NCBI GenBank assembly: GCA_003644215.1
Contig: QNBU01000002.1
Location: 1-22,939, forward strand
Length of the DNA: 22,939 nt
Direction: 5' to 3'
From: Planctomycetota bacterium
GTDB taxonomy: Bacteria; Planctomycetota; Phycisphaerae; Sedimentisphaerales; Anaerohalosphaeraceae
Within the stretch, counting starts at the first letter, position 1; every line of letters begins with the position of its first letter. A model generated the notes under the pieces. The model was not told where the DNA came from, did not search any database, and saw nothing but the letters and a program-made list of their open reading frames with translations. The translations under genes were made by a program, and so were the position numbers. Shown piece after piece: positions 12,205-21,374 of the stretch.

Positions 12205-15200
12205 ATGAAGTTACGAGCCATCCGAAATTTCGGTAAGATCGATGACGCGACAGGGGTTCCGGACCTGACCGAGGTGCAGTTAGACAGCTATGGTCGGTTT
12301 ATCCAACTGGACGCTGCACTCAATGAGCGAAAAGACGCAGGGTTTGAAGCGCTGTTCAGGGAGATTTTCCCCATCGTCAGCTATGACAAGACGATGGAGC
12401 TGGAATATCTCGGCTATGAGCTGGAAAAACCGCGATACACGCTCGATCAGTGCCGGGAACTTCGGCTGACCTATGGTCGTCCGCTGAAGGTTCACTGTCG
12501 GCTTAAACGGAAGGACGCCGATGATATTGCCGAGCAGGCGATCTATCTGGGCGAGATGCCCATAATGATCGGCGGTGGTGAGTTTATTATCAACGGGGCC
12601 GAGCGGGTCATCGTCAATCAGCTTCACCGCAGTCCGGGTGTGGATTTTGGCATCGACAGCAAGGACGGAGACCGTGTACTTCACGGCGCACGCATTATTC
12701 CCGAACGGGGAAGCTGGATCGAAATCGCTGTAACCAAAAAAGATGTGATGGTCATTCGGATAGACCAGTCCAGCAAGATTCCCGCGACGACTTTCCTGCG
12801 GGCGATGGATGAAAAATACGGCAAGACCGAAGACCTGATTCGACTGTTCTATAAAACAAAGAAAGTCAAGGCCAAGAAACTCGACCCGGCGATGTGGTCG
12901 GTGGGGCCGATTGTGGACGGGGAAACCGGTGAAATCTTAGTTGAAGCGGGTAGTCAATTGGGCGATGCCGTTGCTTCGATTCAGGGTGCAACGATTGCGA
13001 CAAGTTCAACAGATATGCCCAAGGGAGACATCGAAACTCAAGTAAAAGATTGGATGAAAAGGAATCTTGAGTTTAGTTATGTGGATTGTCCCTCGCTTTC
13101 GGATGAAAATATTGAGCTTCTCGAAGAACGCCTTATGCTTGAGTTTCCTTCTGGGAAAAAGAACATTAGGAATTTGCCGGATATCCCTCGGTTTAACAAG
13201 CAACTCAACAAAAAGAAAGCAGTGACAGCAAAGGATGTCCGGAAAAGGTGGGATGCCGAAGCTACTGCGGAAATGCAGGAAAAGTTTACGGAGTGTCTGC
13301 ATAGATTCAAAGATAAGGATGGAGAGTGGTTTGCACCAGATAACATTCCGACGAAAAAGCAGGATGTAGCAATAGCGAATGGAGGCATATATGCCTATAG
13401 GGATTTGGCGACTAAGGATGTGTCTGATGGATATGTTGGAAAAGCAGTCGAGCAGGCTCTGCAAAAACGGCTTGGCAATCACTATAAAGACAGTTCATTT
13501 ACAAAATCCGGATTACTTAACGATAGCTTGAAAAATAGTATCGCTGAAGCCCTTGGATTTTACGAGGCAAAGTCAAAAGAAGCCAGTGTAAAACAAGCGA
13601 AGTCCGGAAGTATTGATTCCGTGGAGGTGGTCGTTAATGCTGGTGATACGCTGATTTTGACGACGCTGGCTGAGGATAAGGCCGAAAGCCACGAAGATGC
13701 TTTGATGAGGATTTATTCGCGGCTGCGTCCGGGCAATCCGGCTCAGGCGGATAAAGCGAAGACTCTCTTTGAAGAAAAGTTTTATGATACCAACCGATAT
13801 CGCCTGGGCAAGGTCGGACGATTCCGCCTGAACCGCAAATTCGGAACCGATGTTCCGCTGGATCGGATGGCGCTGTGTGCTGAAGACTTTCTGCGAACGA
13901 TGAAGTATGTTCTGGGGTTGCGGAACAATGAGGGCGAGGTTGATGATATTGACCATCTGGGCAACCGCCGTCTGCGGACGGTTGACGAGTTGGCGGCTGG
14001 TGAAATCCGTAAGGGTCTGCTGAAACTCCGCCGCACCGTTCAGGAGCGGATGAGTATGAAAAGCCCGGAGGACATTACGCGCGTGGCCGACCTGGTCAAC
14101 AGCAAGAGTGTTTCTTCGAGTATCGACTTCTTCTTTGGTCGGGGCGAACTGAGCCAGGTGGTCGATCAGACCAATGCCCTGAGCCAATTGACGCATGAAC
14201 GGCGATTGAGTGCCTTGGGGCCGGGCGGTTTGAACCGTAAACGGGCTGGTTTTGAGGTGCGGGATGTGCATTTGAGCCATTACGGCCGCGTGTGTCCGAT
14301 TGAAACGCCGGAAGGGACCAATATCGGGCTGATTGTCTCGCTTGGGCTGTTTTCCAAGGTTGACGAGTACGGTTTTTTGATTACACCGTACCGAAAAGTG
14401 AAAAACAAAAAGCTGACGGGTGAAATTGTTCATCTGCGGGCGGATGAAGAGATCAATGCGGTTTTTGCTCCGCCGAGCATGGTGGATGTTGAAAAGAATA
14501 AACTGCGGGATGGTTTGGTGTTGGCACGAAAAGAGGGCGATCTGACCCAGTGCGACAGCAGCGAAGTTGACTTTGTGGATGTTTCGCCGCGGCAGACGGT
14601 GGGTATTTCGGCGGCTCTTATTCCATTCCTTGAGCATGACGATGCCAACCGTGCGTTGATGGGGTCGAATATGCAGCGCCAATCGGTGCCGCTATTGCAG
14701 ACCGAGGCACCGCTGGTGGGTACGGGCATGGAAGTGGAAGTGGCCGCTAACTCCAGTATGGTTGTTAAGGCCCGCCAGTCGGGAACCATCACGGCGGTGG
14801 ACGCGACGCATATTGTGATTGACCAGATCGATGAGTATCTGCTGGAGAAATTTATTGGCCTCAATGAACGAACTTGTCTGAACCAGAAACCCATTATCGA
14901 ACCGGGGCAGAAAGTTAAGAAAGGCCAGGTCATCGCTGACGGCGGCGGCACCAGCCAGGGGCGTTTGGCGCTGGGACGAAATGTACTGGTTGCGTTTGTC
15001 CCCTTCGACGGTTACAACTTTGAGGATGCCATTTTGATCAGCGAAAAGCTGGTCAAAGAGGATGCTTTCACCAGTATTCATATTGACGAATTCAGCGTCG
15101 AGGTCCGTGAAACCAAATTGGGCCGTGAGGAGTTTACCTGCGACATCCCGAATGTCAGTGAAAAGGCCCTGAGTGATCTTGACGAACGGGGGATTGTTCG

Positions 15201-16581
15201 TGAAGGGACGCGGGTCGGCCCGGGTGATATTCTCGTGGGCAAGGTTTCGCCCAAGAGCAAGACCGAACTGACCCCGGAAGAAAAACTGCTGCACGCGATC
15301 TTTGGACGGGCCGGTGAAGATGTGAAAAACGACTCGCTGGAAGTACCCAGCGGCTATGAGGGTGTTGTTATCAAGACCCGTCATTTCAAGCGAAAAGCCG
15401 CCGAAACCGATGAAGAGCGAAAGGCGATCAAGGATAAGATGCGGCAGGTCGAAGCGGATGTCATCGCCAAGGAATGTGAACTGTTCAGGCAGATGATGAC
15501 GGATATCCACGAGTCTTTGAAAATTGAGGTTGTGGACCCGGCGACACGCCAGAAAGCGGGTGTCAGCGACGACAACGATGTTCTTTATGAACAGATAGAA
15601 GAATTTGATATTGCCTGGGTCAAGCCCGCTAAAGTCCGCGGCGACGCTCAGAAGATTGTTGACCAGTACTGGCCCAAAATCGTTGATCTTCAGGACGAGA
15701 AAAAGCGGCAGTTGGATTCGATGAAGCATGGCGACGAATTGCCCAGCGGCGTCCTTGAGATGGTTAAAATTTATGTTGCGACCAAGCGAACCCTTTCGGT
15801 TGGCGACAAGATGGCCGGACGCCATGGTAACAAGGGTGTGATTGCTAAGATTATGCCGGTGGAAGATATGCCGTTTTTGGAAGATGGTACGCCGGTTGAC
15901 ATCTGCCTGAATCCGCTGGGTGTACCGTCCCGTATGAATGTGGGGCAGATTCTTGAGACGCATCTTGGCTGGGCGGGCAAGGTACTCGGTTTCGACGCAA
16001 TGACGCCGGTTTTTGCCGGAGCGACCGAAGAAGACATCTTTAATGTAACCGAAGAGGCGAACGCCTTTGTTCGTGATCGGATACAGGAAATCGAAGCTAA
16101 AAAGCAGGTGCCGCCTGTAGATGAATTGTTCGCGGAAATTCCGCCGGAGTTGAAGACACGCATCTACGACGGCCGCACGGGTGAACCCTTCGATCAGAGC
16201 GTGACGATTGGCTATATTTATATGCTGAAACTGCATCACCTGGTGGATGAGAAAATTCATGCTCGTTCAACCGGCCCGTACAGCTTGATTACGCAGCAGC
16301 CGCTGGGCGGAAAGGCACGAACCGGCGGCCAGCGATTTGGTGAGATGGAAGTGTGGGCGCTGGAGGCCTATGGCGCCGCTTACACCTTGCAGGAACTGTT
16401 GACGGTCAAAAGTGATGACATCGAGGGTCGCACGAAGATTTATGAATCGATGGTCAAGGGAACCAATACGCTGGAAGCGGGTACGCCGATTTCTTTTGAT
16501 GTGCTTTGTAATGAAATTCGCGGCCTGGGTCTGAATATTCAGCTTGAAAAGAAGCGTGTTGGTGGTTCGGCCCCAATCTAA
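12205..16581 (+). CDS. rpoB: DNA-directed RNA polymerase beta subunit, with an inserted foreign domain
   Basis: RpoB forms one half of the RNA polymerase catalytic cleft and binds rifampicin. The protein is 1458 residues; about 204 of these are an insertion in lobe 2 (12991–13602), described separately. Without it, the length (about 1254) is ordinary. Clear beta motifs are MKLRAIRNFGKI, the rifampicin region (LSQVVDQTN ... LTHERRLSALGPGG), GRVCPIETPEGTNIGL, GYNFEDAI, KMAGRHGNKGVI, and the C-terminal GQRFGEMEVWALEAYGA. I choose the ATG at 12205 because GGAG (12192–12195) is 9 bases upstream; the in-frame ATG at 12190 lacks a good site and would add five residues. The gene continues into rpoC after 82 bases and is presumably co-transcribed with rplL. 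The reading frame is intact through the insertion. Confidence 0.98.
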   Translation: MKLRAIRNFGKIDDATGVPDLTEVQLDSYGRFIQLDAALNERKDAGFEALFREIFPIVSYDKTMELEYLGYELEKPRYTLDQCRELRLTYGRPLKVHCRLKRKDADDIAEQAIYLGEMPIMIGGGEFIINGAERVIVNQLHRSPGVDFGIDSKDGDRVLHGARIIPERGSWIEIAVTKKDVMVIRIDQSSKIPATTFLRAMDEKYGKTEDLIRLFYKTKKVKAKKLDPAMWSVGPIVDGETGEILVEAGSQLGDAVASIQGATIATSSTDMPKGDIETQVKDWMKRNLEFSYVDCPSLSDENIELLEERLMLEFPSGKKNIRNLPDIPRFNKQLNKKKAVTAKDVRKRWDAEATAEMQEKFTECLHRFKDKDGEWFAPDNIPTKKQDVAIANGGIYAYRDLATKDVSDGYVGKAVEQALQKRLGNHYKDSSFTKSGLLNDSLKNSIAEALGFYEAKSKEASVKQAKSGSIDSVEVVVNAGDTLILTTLAEDKAESHEDALMRIYSRLRPGNPAQADKAKTLFEEKFYDTNRYRLGKVGRFRLNRKFGTDVPLDRMALCAEDFLRTMKYVLGLRNNEGEVDDIDHLGNRRLRTVDELAAGEIRKGLLKLRRTVQERMSMKSPEDITRVADLVNSKSVSSSIDFFFGRGELSQVVDQTNALSQLTHERRLSALGPGGLNRKRAGFEVRDVHLSHYGRVCPIETPEGTNIGLIVSLGLFSKVDEYGFLITPYRKVKNKKLTGEIVHLRADEEINAVFAPPSMVDVEKNKLRDGLVLARKEGDLTQCDSSEVDFVDVSPRQTVGISAALIPFLEHDDANRALMGSNMQRQSVPLLQTEAPLVGTGMEVEVAANSSMVVKARQSGTITAVDATHIVIDQIDEYLLEKFIGLNERTCLNQKPIIEPGQKVKKGQVIADGGGTSQGRLALGRNVLVAFVPFDGYNFEDAILISEKLVKEDAFTSIHIDEFSVEVRETKLGREEFTCDIPNVSEKALSDLDERGIVREGTRVGPGDILVGKVSPKSKTELTPEEKLLHAIFGRAGEDVKNDSLEVPSGYEGVVIKTRHFKRKAAETDEERKAIKDKMRQVEADVIAKECELFRQMMTDIHESLKIEVVDPATRQKAGVSDDNDVLYEQIEEFDIAWVKPAKVRGDAQKIVDQYWPKIVDLQDEKKRQLDSMKHGDELPSGVLEMVKIYVATKRTLSVGDKMAGRHGNKGVIAKIMPVEDMPFLEDGTPVDICLNPLGVPSRMNVGQILETHLGWAGKVLGFDAMTPVFAGATEEDIFNVTEEANAFVRDRIQEIEAKKQVPPVDELFAEIPPELKTRIYDGRTGEPFDQSVTIGYIYMLKLHHLVDEKIHARSTGPYSLITQQPLGGKARTGGQRFGEMEVWALEAYGAAYTLQELLTVKSDDIEGRTKIYESMVKGTNTLEAGTPISFDVLCNEIRGLGLNIQLEKKRVGGSAPI
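12991..13602 (+). other. In-frame GIY-YIG-like domain inserted in RpoB lobe 2, apparently circularly permuted
   Basis: Expected beta sequence runs LVEAGSQLGDAVASIQ and then SIDSVEVV...LILTTLAEDKAE...RIYSRLRPGNP. Between these lie about 204 residues foreign to RpoB (RpoB residues about 263–466). The second half of the insert has GIY (13384–13392), YVG (13432–13440), an Arg in QKRLGNHY (13468–13470) and His (13480–13482), in the order and spacing of the N-terminal half of a GIY-YIG nuclease. The first half has DWMKRNLEFSYVD and ELLEERLMLEF, with a candidate catalytic Glu at 13123–13128, then KKNIRN. This looks like the C-terminal half of the same fold, which normally follows the Arg. By hand count GC is about 42% over 13021–13620, against 52–62% in four nearby 60-base samples. 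Edges are approximate to within about ten codons. No intein or intron signals are seen. Confidence 0.7.
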
Positions 16582-16663
16582 GATAAAATCAGAATTGACG
16601 CGTGTTATAAACGCCCGCGATTGACGGGATAAAAATCGACATATAGTCGGAGTTGGTTTGAAA

Positions 16664-19600
16664 ATGGTAGAATCAATTTACGATCGCATAAATGATTACG
16701 GTTCAGTGAGAATTACACTGGCGAGTCCAAATGATATTCGGAGTTGGTCTTTTGGCGAGGTACGCAAGCCGGAAACGATTAACTATCGAACCTATCGGCC
16801 GGAAAAAGACGGACTGTTCTGTGAACGCATTTTTGGCCCCGAACGGGACTGGGAATGTTCCTGCGGCAAGTATAAAGGGACCAAGTTTAAAGGCATCGTC
16901 TGTGATCGTTGCGGCGTTAAGGTAACACACAGCCGGGTTCGCCGCAAGCGAATGGGGCATATCAACTTAGCTGCGCCCGTGGTGCATATTTGGTTTTTTA
17001 AGGCGTTGCCCAGTCGTCTCAGCACGCTGCTGGGGATGAAAACCTCGGATATTGAAAAGATTGTTTATTTTCAGGATTATGTGGTTACCGACGCCGGCCA
17101 GAGTCCTCTAAAGCCCCGGCAGCTTTTGACCGAAGACGAGTACCGCAATGCCCAGAATAAATACGGCAACTGCTTCAAGGCGTCCATGGGTGCTGAAGCG
17201 ATTAAAGAGTTATTGGATAAACTGGACCTGGACGAACTTGCTGTTGAGCTGCGGCAGGGAATTAACGAGACCAAAAGCAAGCAGAAGATCAAAGATCTGA
17301 CCAAGCGGCTTAAAATTGTCAATGCGATCCGATCCAGTGAAAACAAACCGGAATGGATGATTATGGATGTCGCTCCGGTGATTCCTCCGGATTTGCGACC
17401 GTTGGTCATGCTTGAAAGCGGCAACTTCGCGACCAGTGATCTGAACGATTTGTATCGCCGGATCATCAACCGGAATAACCGTCTTAAAAAACTGATTGAT
17501 CTGAATGCGCCGGAAGTCATTATCCGCAACGAAAAACGGATGTTGCAGCAGGCGGTCGATTCATTGCTGGACAACAGCCGCTGTCGCCGTCCGGTACTGG
17601 GCAGCAACAACCGTCCGCTTAAATCGCTGACGGATATGATTAAGGGTAAACAGGGTCGCTTCCGTGAAAATCTGCTTGGAAAACGAGTGGACTATTCGGC
17701 TCGGTCCGTTATCGTGGTGGGTCCCAGTTTGAAACTGAATCAGTGCGGTCTGCCCAAGAAAATCGCTCTGGAACTGTTCCAGCCGTTTATCATTCGCAAA
17801 CTCAAGGACCGCGGCTTAGCTGATACGATCAAAAGTGCTAAGCGGATGCTCGAGAGGCGAGAAGAGCATGTCTGGGATATTCTGGAAGAGGTGATTCATC
17901 AGCATCCTGTGATGCTCAACCGTGCGCCGACGCTTCATCGAATGGGTATTCAGGCATTCGAGCCGGTGCTGATTGAAGGCAATGCCATTTTACTGCACCC
18001 CCTGGTGTGCGGCGGTTTTAACGCTGACTTTGATGGTGACCAGATGGCGGTTCACCTGCCGCTGAGTATTGAGGCCCAGGTTGAGGCCCATACGCTGATT
18101 TTGGCGACGAATAACATTTTTGCACCGTCCAGTGGCGCTCCGATGTTGAGTCCTTCGCAGGACATTGTGCTTGGTAACTTTTATATTACGCATATGTTAG
18201 AGGACAAGAAGGGCGAAGGGATGCTCTTCCGAGATCCTATTGAGGCCATCACCGCGATGGATATGGGCAAAGTCGATATCCAGGCAAAAGTTAAGGTGCG
18301 TTTGCCGGAAGGAAAGGTCTCTCGAAACACTGATGGGGATGAAAAAGGTCATGTGGTCGAAACGACTCCGGGGCGGTGTTTGTTTAACGACATTCTGTCG
18401 GAGAAAATGCCGTTTTACAACATAACAATGGGTAAAAAGCAGCTCGGCACGGTGATTCATGATTGCTTTGAGCTGTGCGGCAGCAGTGAAACGATTGATC
18501 TGCTGGATAATATTAAAGAACTTGGCTTTAAGCGAGCGGCCCTCGCAGGCATCAGTTTTGGTCTGACGGATATGCGAATCCCGGATGAAAAGCTCGGGAT
18601 CATTGATAAGACTCAAAAGCGTGTCGATAAGATCATGAAGAATTACCACAACGGCATTCTGACCGAGGGCGAACGCTACAACCAGATTATTGACGCCTGG
18701 ACACACGCTCGTGTGGAAGTAACCAACGCGATGATGGATACGATGAAGAATGATACCCGCGACGGCAAGCCGTATTTGAACCCGATCTGGGTGATGCGTC
18801 ATTCGGGTGCCCGTGGCAGTATCGACCAGATTCAGCAGCTTGCCGGAATGCGTGCGTTGATGGCTAAGCCCAGTGGCGAGGTTATGGAAACGCCGATTTT
18901 GTCGAATTTCCGTGAGGGTCTCAATGTGTTGGAATACTTTACTTCGACACACGGCGCCCGTAAGGGATTGGCCGATACCGCTTTGAAGACAGCGGACTCC
19001 GGTTATCTAACGCGAAAGCTGGCCGATGTGGCCCAAAATGTTATGGTCAGTCATATCGACTGCGGAACCTTGCAGGGGATTACCAAGACGACGGTTTATA
19101 AAGGCGAGGCGATTGATATTCCGCTGAAGCAGTTAATTGTTGGCCGTACGGCTCGCGACAATGTTCGCAACCTGATGACCGATGAAATGATCGTCCGTGA
19201 AAATGAGGTTATTACGACGGAAGCGGCGGATAAAATCGAACAAATGGGTCTGGATGCTATTCGCGTTCGCAGCCCGCTGACCTGTGAAAGCGACACGGGT
19301 ATTTGCGCAAAATGCTATGGTTGGGATTTGAGTACCAGTCGGATGGTTGAAGAAGGAATGGCCGTCGGTATCATTGGCGCCCAGTCGATTGGCGAACCGG
19401 GTACACAGTTGACGATGCGGACATTCCACACCGGTGGTATCGCCTCGGTTTCACTGATTGAGACCGACCAGAAAGCGCCTCGTGATGGTAAGGTTAAATA
19501 CATCGACCTGAATGTTGTTGAGGCGGACTATGATGGCAAGATTCAAATGATCTCATTACGCCGGAATGGTGAAATGGCGTTAGTCGATGACAAGGATCGC

Positions 19601-20932
19601 GAACTGACGCGATTTAAGGTGCCCTATGGCGGTCTAATGCAGGTCAAGGATGGCGGCAAGGTTAAGCGGGGCCAGACCTTGTATTCCTGGGATCCGCACC
19701 GTGTCCCGATTCTCGCCGAAGTCGCCGGTCTTGTTCGCCTGATGGATGTGGTCGAAGGCGAGACCATGCGAGTAGAAGAAGAACGAAAAGGCCAGAAAGG
19801 TAAGCCGGTTGTCATCGAACATAAGGGGGATAAACACCCGCAGGTTATGGTTGAGGATGCCGACGGTAAGATTCTGGATGTTCACTATCTGTCGGCCAAA
19901 GCTCGCATCGAAGTGGAAGAAGGCCAGGAAGTGGGTGCAGGTACACTATTGGCTCGCTTGCCGCGAGGTTCCGGCGGAACGCAGGATATTACCGGTGGTC
20001 TGCCGCGTGTAACGGAAATCTTTGAGGCCCGCAAGCCGAAAGAACCGGCGGCAATGGCTGAAATTTCCGGTATCGTGGAGCTGAAAAGTGATAAACGACG
20101 CGGGAAAATGACAATTATTGTCCGAAATGAAGAGACGGGCATGGAAAAGGATCACCATGTTCCACGGGATCGTCATTTGAACTATCATACCGGCGATCAT
20201 GTCGAGGCCGGGGACGCATTGACGGACGGCCCGCTGGTGCCGCATGATATTCTTCGTATTAAGGGCGAAGAGGCCTTGCAGCGATACTTGCTTCGTGAGG
20301 TCCAAAATGTCTATCGCGCTCAAAGCGTAACCATTAATGATAAGCATATTGAAGTGATTCTCTCTCAAATGATGAATAAGGTTGAGATCGAGAATGTCGG
20401 CGACGGTTCTTTCCTGCCGGGCGAAGTGGTTGATAAACTGGGATTCCGCCGGACTAATGCGAAACTGGCTCAGAGCTTAAAGATCAGTGATGCAGGCGAT
20501 ACAGACCTTCAGGTGGACCAATTGGCGACGAAGGAAGAGATTGAGGCGGCCAACGAAAAGGCGTCAATGTTGGGCGGAGCCGACGCCAAGGGCAAAAAAC
20601 CGCGTCCGGCTACAGCGAATACCCTGCTTTTGGGCATTACCAAGGCATCTTTGCAGTCTGACAGCTTCCTGTCGGCGGCAAGTTTTCAGGAAACAACAAA
20701 AGTCTTGACAGAGGCCTCCCTGTCCGGTATAAAAGATCCCTTACGCGGTCTCAAGGAAAATATCATCCTTGGACACTTGATTCCGGCTGGTACAGCATTT
20801 AAGCCGTATCTGGATATGAAAGTGAAACATTTGGCTGAGGCGCCGATTCCTAAGCAGCTTGAAGAGCTGCGAGAAGTCAAGGAAGCGGAGGCGGCTGCGG
20901 ATCAGGCCGTGAAAGCGGCCCTGGGGCTTTAA
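16664..20932 (+). CDS. rpoC: DNA-directed RNA polymerase beta' subunit
   Basis: RpoC carries the polymerase active site. The 1422-residue protein shows the N-terminal zinc finger (Cys codons at 16856, 16862, 16901 and 16910; CSCGKYKG...CDRCG), the catalytic NADFDGD at 18020–18040 that holds the Mg ions, and the second zinc site (Cys codons at 19061, 19283, 19304 and 19313; CESDTGICAKC). Other landmarks are LLGKRVDYSARSVIVVGP, MLNRAPTLHRMGIQAFEP, the bridge-helix/trigger-loop region (MRHSGARGS, EPGTQLTMRTFHTGG) and the C-terminal LTEASLSGIKDPLRGLKENI. The start is ambiguous: ATG 16664 is 11 bases from GGAG (16649–16652) and TTG 16658 is 5 bases from it, a difference of two residues. No insertion comparable to that in rpoB is seen. 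Confidence 0.98.
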   Translation: MVESIYDRINDYGSVRITLASPNDIRSWSFGEVRKPETINYRTYRPEKDGLFCERIFGPERDWECSCGKYKGTKFKGIVCDRCGVKVTHSRVRRKRMGHINLAAPVVHIWFFKALPSRLSTLLGMKTSDIEKIVYFQDYVVTDAGQSPLKPRQLLTEDEYRNAQNKYGNCFKASMGAEAIKELLDKLDLDELAVELRQGINETKSKQKIKDLTKRLKIVNAIRSSENKPEWMIMDVAPVIPPDLRPLVMLESGNFATSDLNDLYRRIINRNNRLKKLIDLNAPEVIIRNEKRMLQQAVDSLLDNSRCRRPVLGSNNRPLKSLTDMIKGKQGRFRENLLGKRVDYSARSVIVVGPSLKLNQCGLPKKIALELFQPFIIRKLKDRGLADTIKSAKRMLERREEHVWDILEEVIHQHPVMLNRAPTLHRMGIQAFEPVLIEGNAILLHPLVCGGFNADFDGDQMAVHLPLSIEAQVEAHTLILATNNIFAPSSGAPMLSPSQDIVLGNFYITHMLEDKKGEGMLFRDPIEAITAMDMGKVDIQAKVKVRLPEGKVSRNTDGDEKGHVVETTPGRCLFNDILSEKMPFYNITMGKKQLGTVIHDCFELCGSSETIDLLDNIKELGFKRAALAGISFGLTDMRIPDEKLGIIDKTQKRVDKIMKNYHNGILTEGERYNQIIDAWTHARVEVTNAMMDTMKNDTRDGKPYLNPIWVMRHSGARGSIDQIQQLAGMRALMAKPSGEVMETPILSNFREGLNVLEYFTSTHGARKGLADTALKTADSGYLTRKLADVAQNVMVSHIDCGTLQGITKTTVYKGEAIDIPLKQLIVGRTARDNVRNLMTDEMIVRENEVITTEAADKIEQMGLDAIRVRSPLTCESDTGICAKCYGWDLSTSRMVEEGMAVGIIGAQSIGEPGTQLTMRTFHTGGIASVSLIETDQKAPRDGKVKYIDLNVVEADYDGKIQMISLRRNGEMALVDDKDRELTRFKVPYGGLMQVKDGGKVKRGQTLYSWDPHRVPILAEVAGLVRLMDVVEGETMRVEEERKGQKGKPVVIEHKGDKHPQVMVEDADGKILDVHYLSAKARIEVEEGQEVGAGTLLARLPRGSGGTQDITGGLPRVTEIFEARKPKEPAAMAEISGIVELKSDKRRGKMTIIVRNEETGMEKDHHVPRDRHLNYHTGDHVEAGDALTDGPLVPHDILRIKGEEALQRYLLREVQNVYRAQSVTINDKHIEVILSQMMNKVEIENVGDGSFLPGEVVDKLGFRRTNAKLAQSLKISDAGDTDLQVDQLATKEEIEAANEKASMLGGADAKGKKPRPATANTLLLGITKASLQSDSFLSAASFQETTKVLTEASLSGIKDPLRGLKENIILGHLIPAGTAFKPYLDMKVKHLAEAPIPKQLEELREVKEAEAAADQAVKAALGL

Positions 20933-20975
20933 ATAGAGAGATGTAATCTTGTAATAGAAGTTATTTGGAGAAGTT

Positions 20976-21341
20976 ATGCCGACTATTAACCAGTTAGTGC
21001 GACAAGGTAGAAGTAAAAAAGGGAAAAAGCGCATATCGGATATTACCGGTTGTCCGCAGAAGCGGGGCGTGTGTCTGATTGTTCGGACTCAGACGCCGAA
21101 GAAGCCGAACTCCGCATTGCGTAAAATTGCCCGTGTTCGATTGACGAACGGTAAGGAGATCACTGCTTATATACCGGGCATTGACCATAATCTCCAGGAA
21201 CACAGCACCGTGACGGTTCGCGGCGGTCGTGTTCGCGACCTCCCCGGTGTTCGCTACCATGTTATTCGCGGTACGCTTGATACAGCCGGTACGGCAAATC
21301 GTAAACAAAGCCGCAGTAAATACGGCACTAAAAAATCATAA
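20976..21341 (+). CDS. rpsL: 30S ribosomal protein S12
   Basis: S12 lies at the decoding centre of the small subunit and sets translational accuracy; streptomycin binds beside it. The 121-residue protein starts MPTINQLVRQGR and contains CPQKRGVC, TPKKPNSALRK, NLQEHSTV, GGRVRDLPGVRYH and KQSRSKYG. Lys42 matches E. coli Lys43 (Met counted). Residue 87, equivalent to E. coli Lys88, is Arg (codon CGC). Lys88Arg is a well-known streptomycin-resistance change. The gene starts 43 bases after rpoC with TTGGAGAAG as ribosome binding site, and leads into rpsG as in other str operons. Confidence 0.98.
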   Translation: MPTINQLVRQGRSKKGKKRISDITGCPQKRGVCLIVRTQTPKKPNSALRKIARVRLTNGKEITAYIPGIDHNLQEHSTVTVRGGRVRDLPGVRYHVIRGTLDTAGTANRKQSRSKYGTKKS

Positions 21342-21374
21342 CGAGAGAATAGAGAAGACCCTTAGGATAAACAG

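Noticed and set aside
12991..13602. Intein inside RpoB
   Set aside because: No N-terminal Cys/Ser splice block, no TxxH block and no C-terminal His-Asn followed by Cys/Ser/Thr at plausible edges.
12985..13611. Group I or group II intron with an in-frame ORF
   Set aside because: The whole stretch is open in the RpoB frame and encodes protein-like sequence to both edges, leaving no room for a recognisable intron core; only cDNA could exclude it fully.
16582..16657. Promoter between rpoB and rpoC (two TTGACG strings)
   Set aside because: Neither has a reasonable -10 at 16–18 bp.
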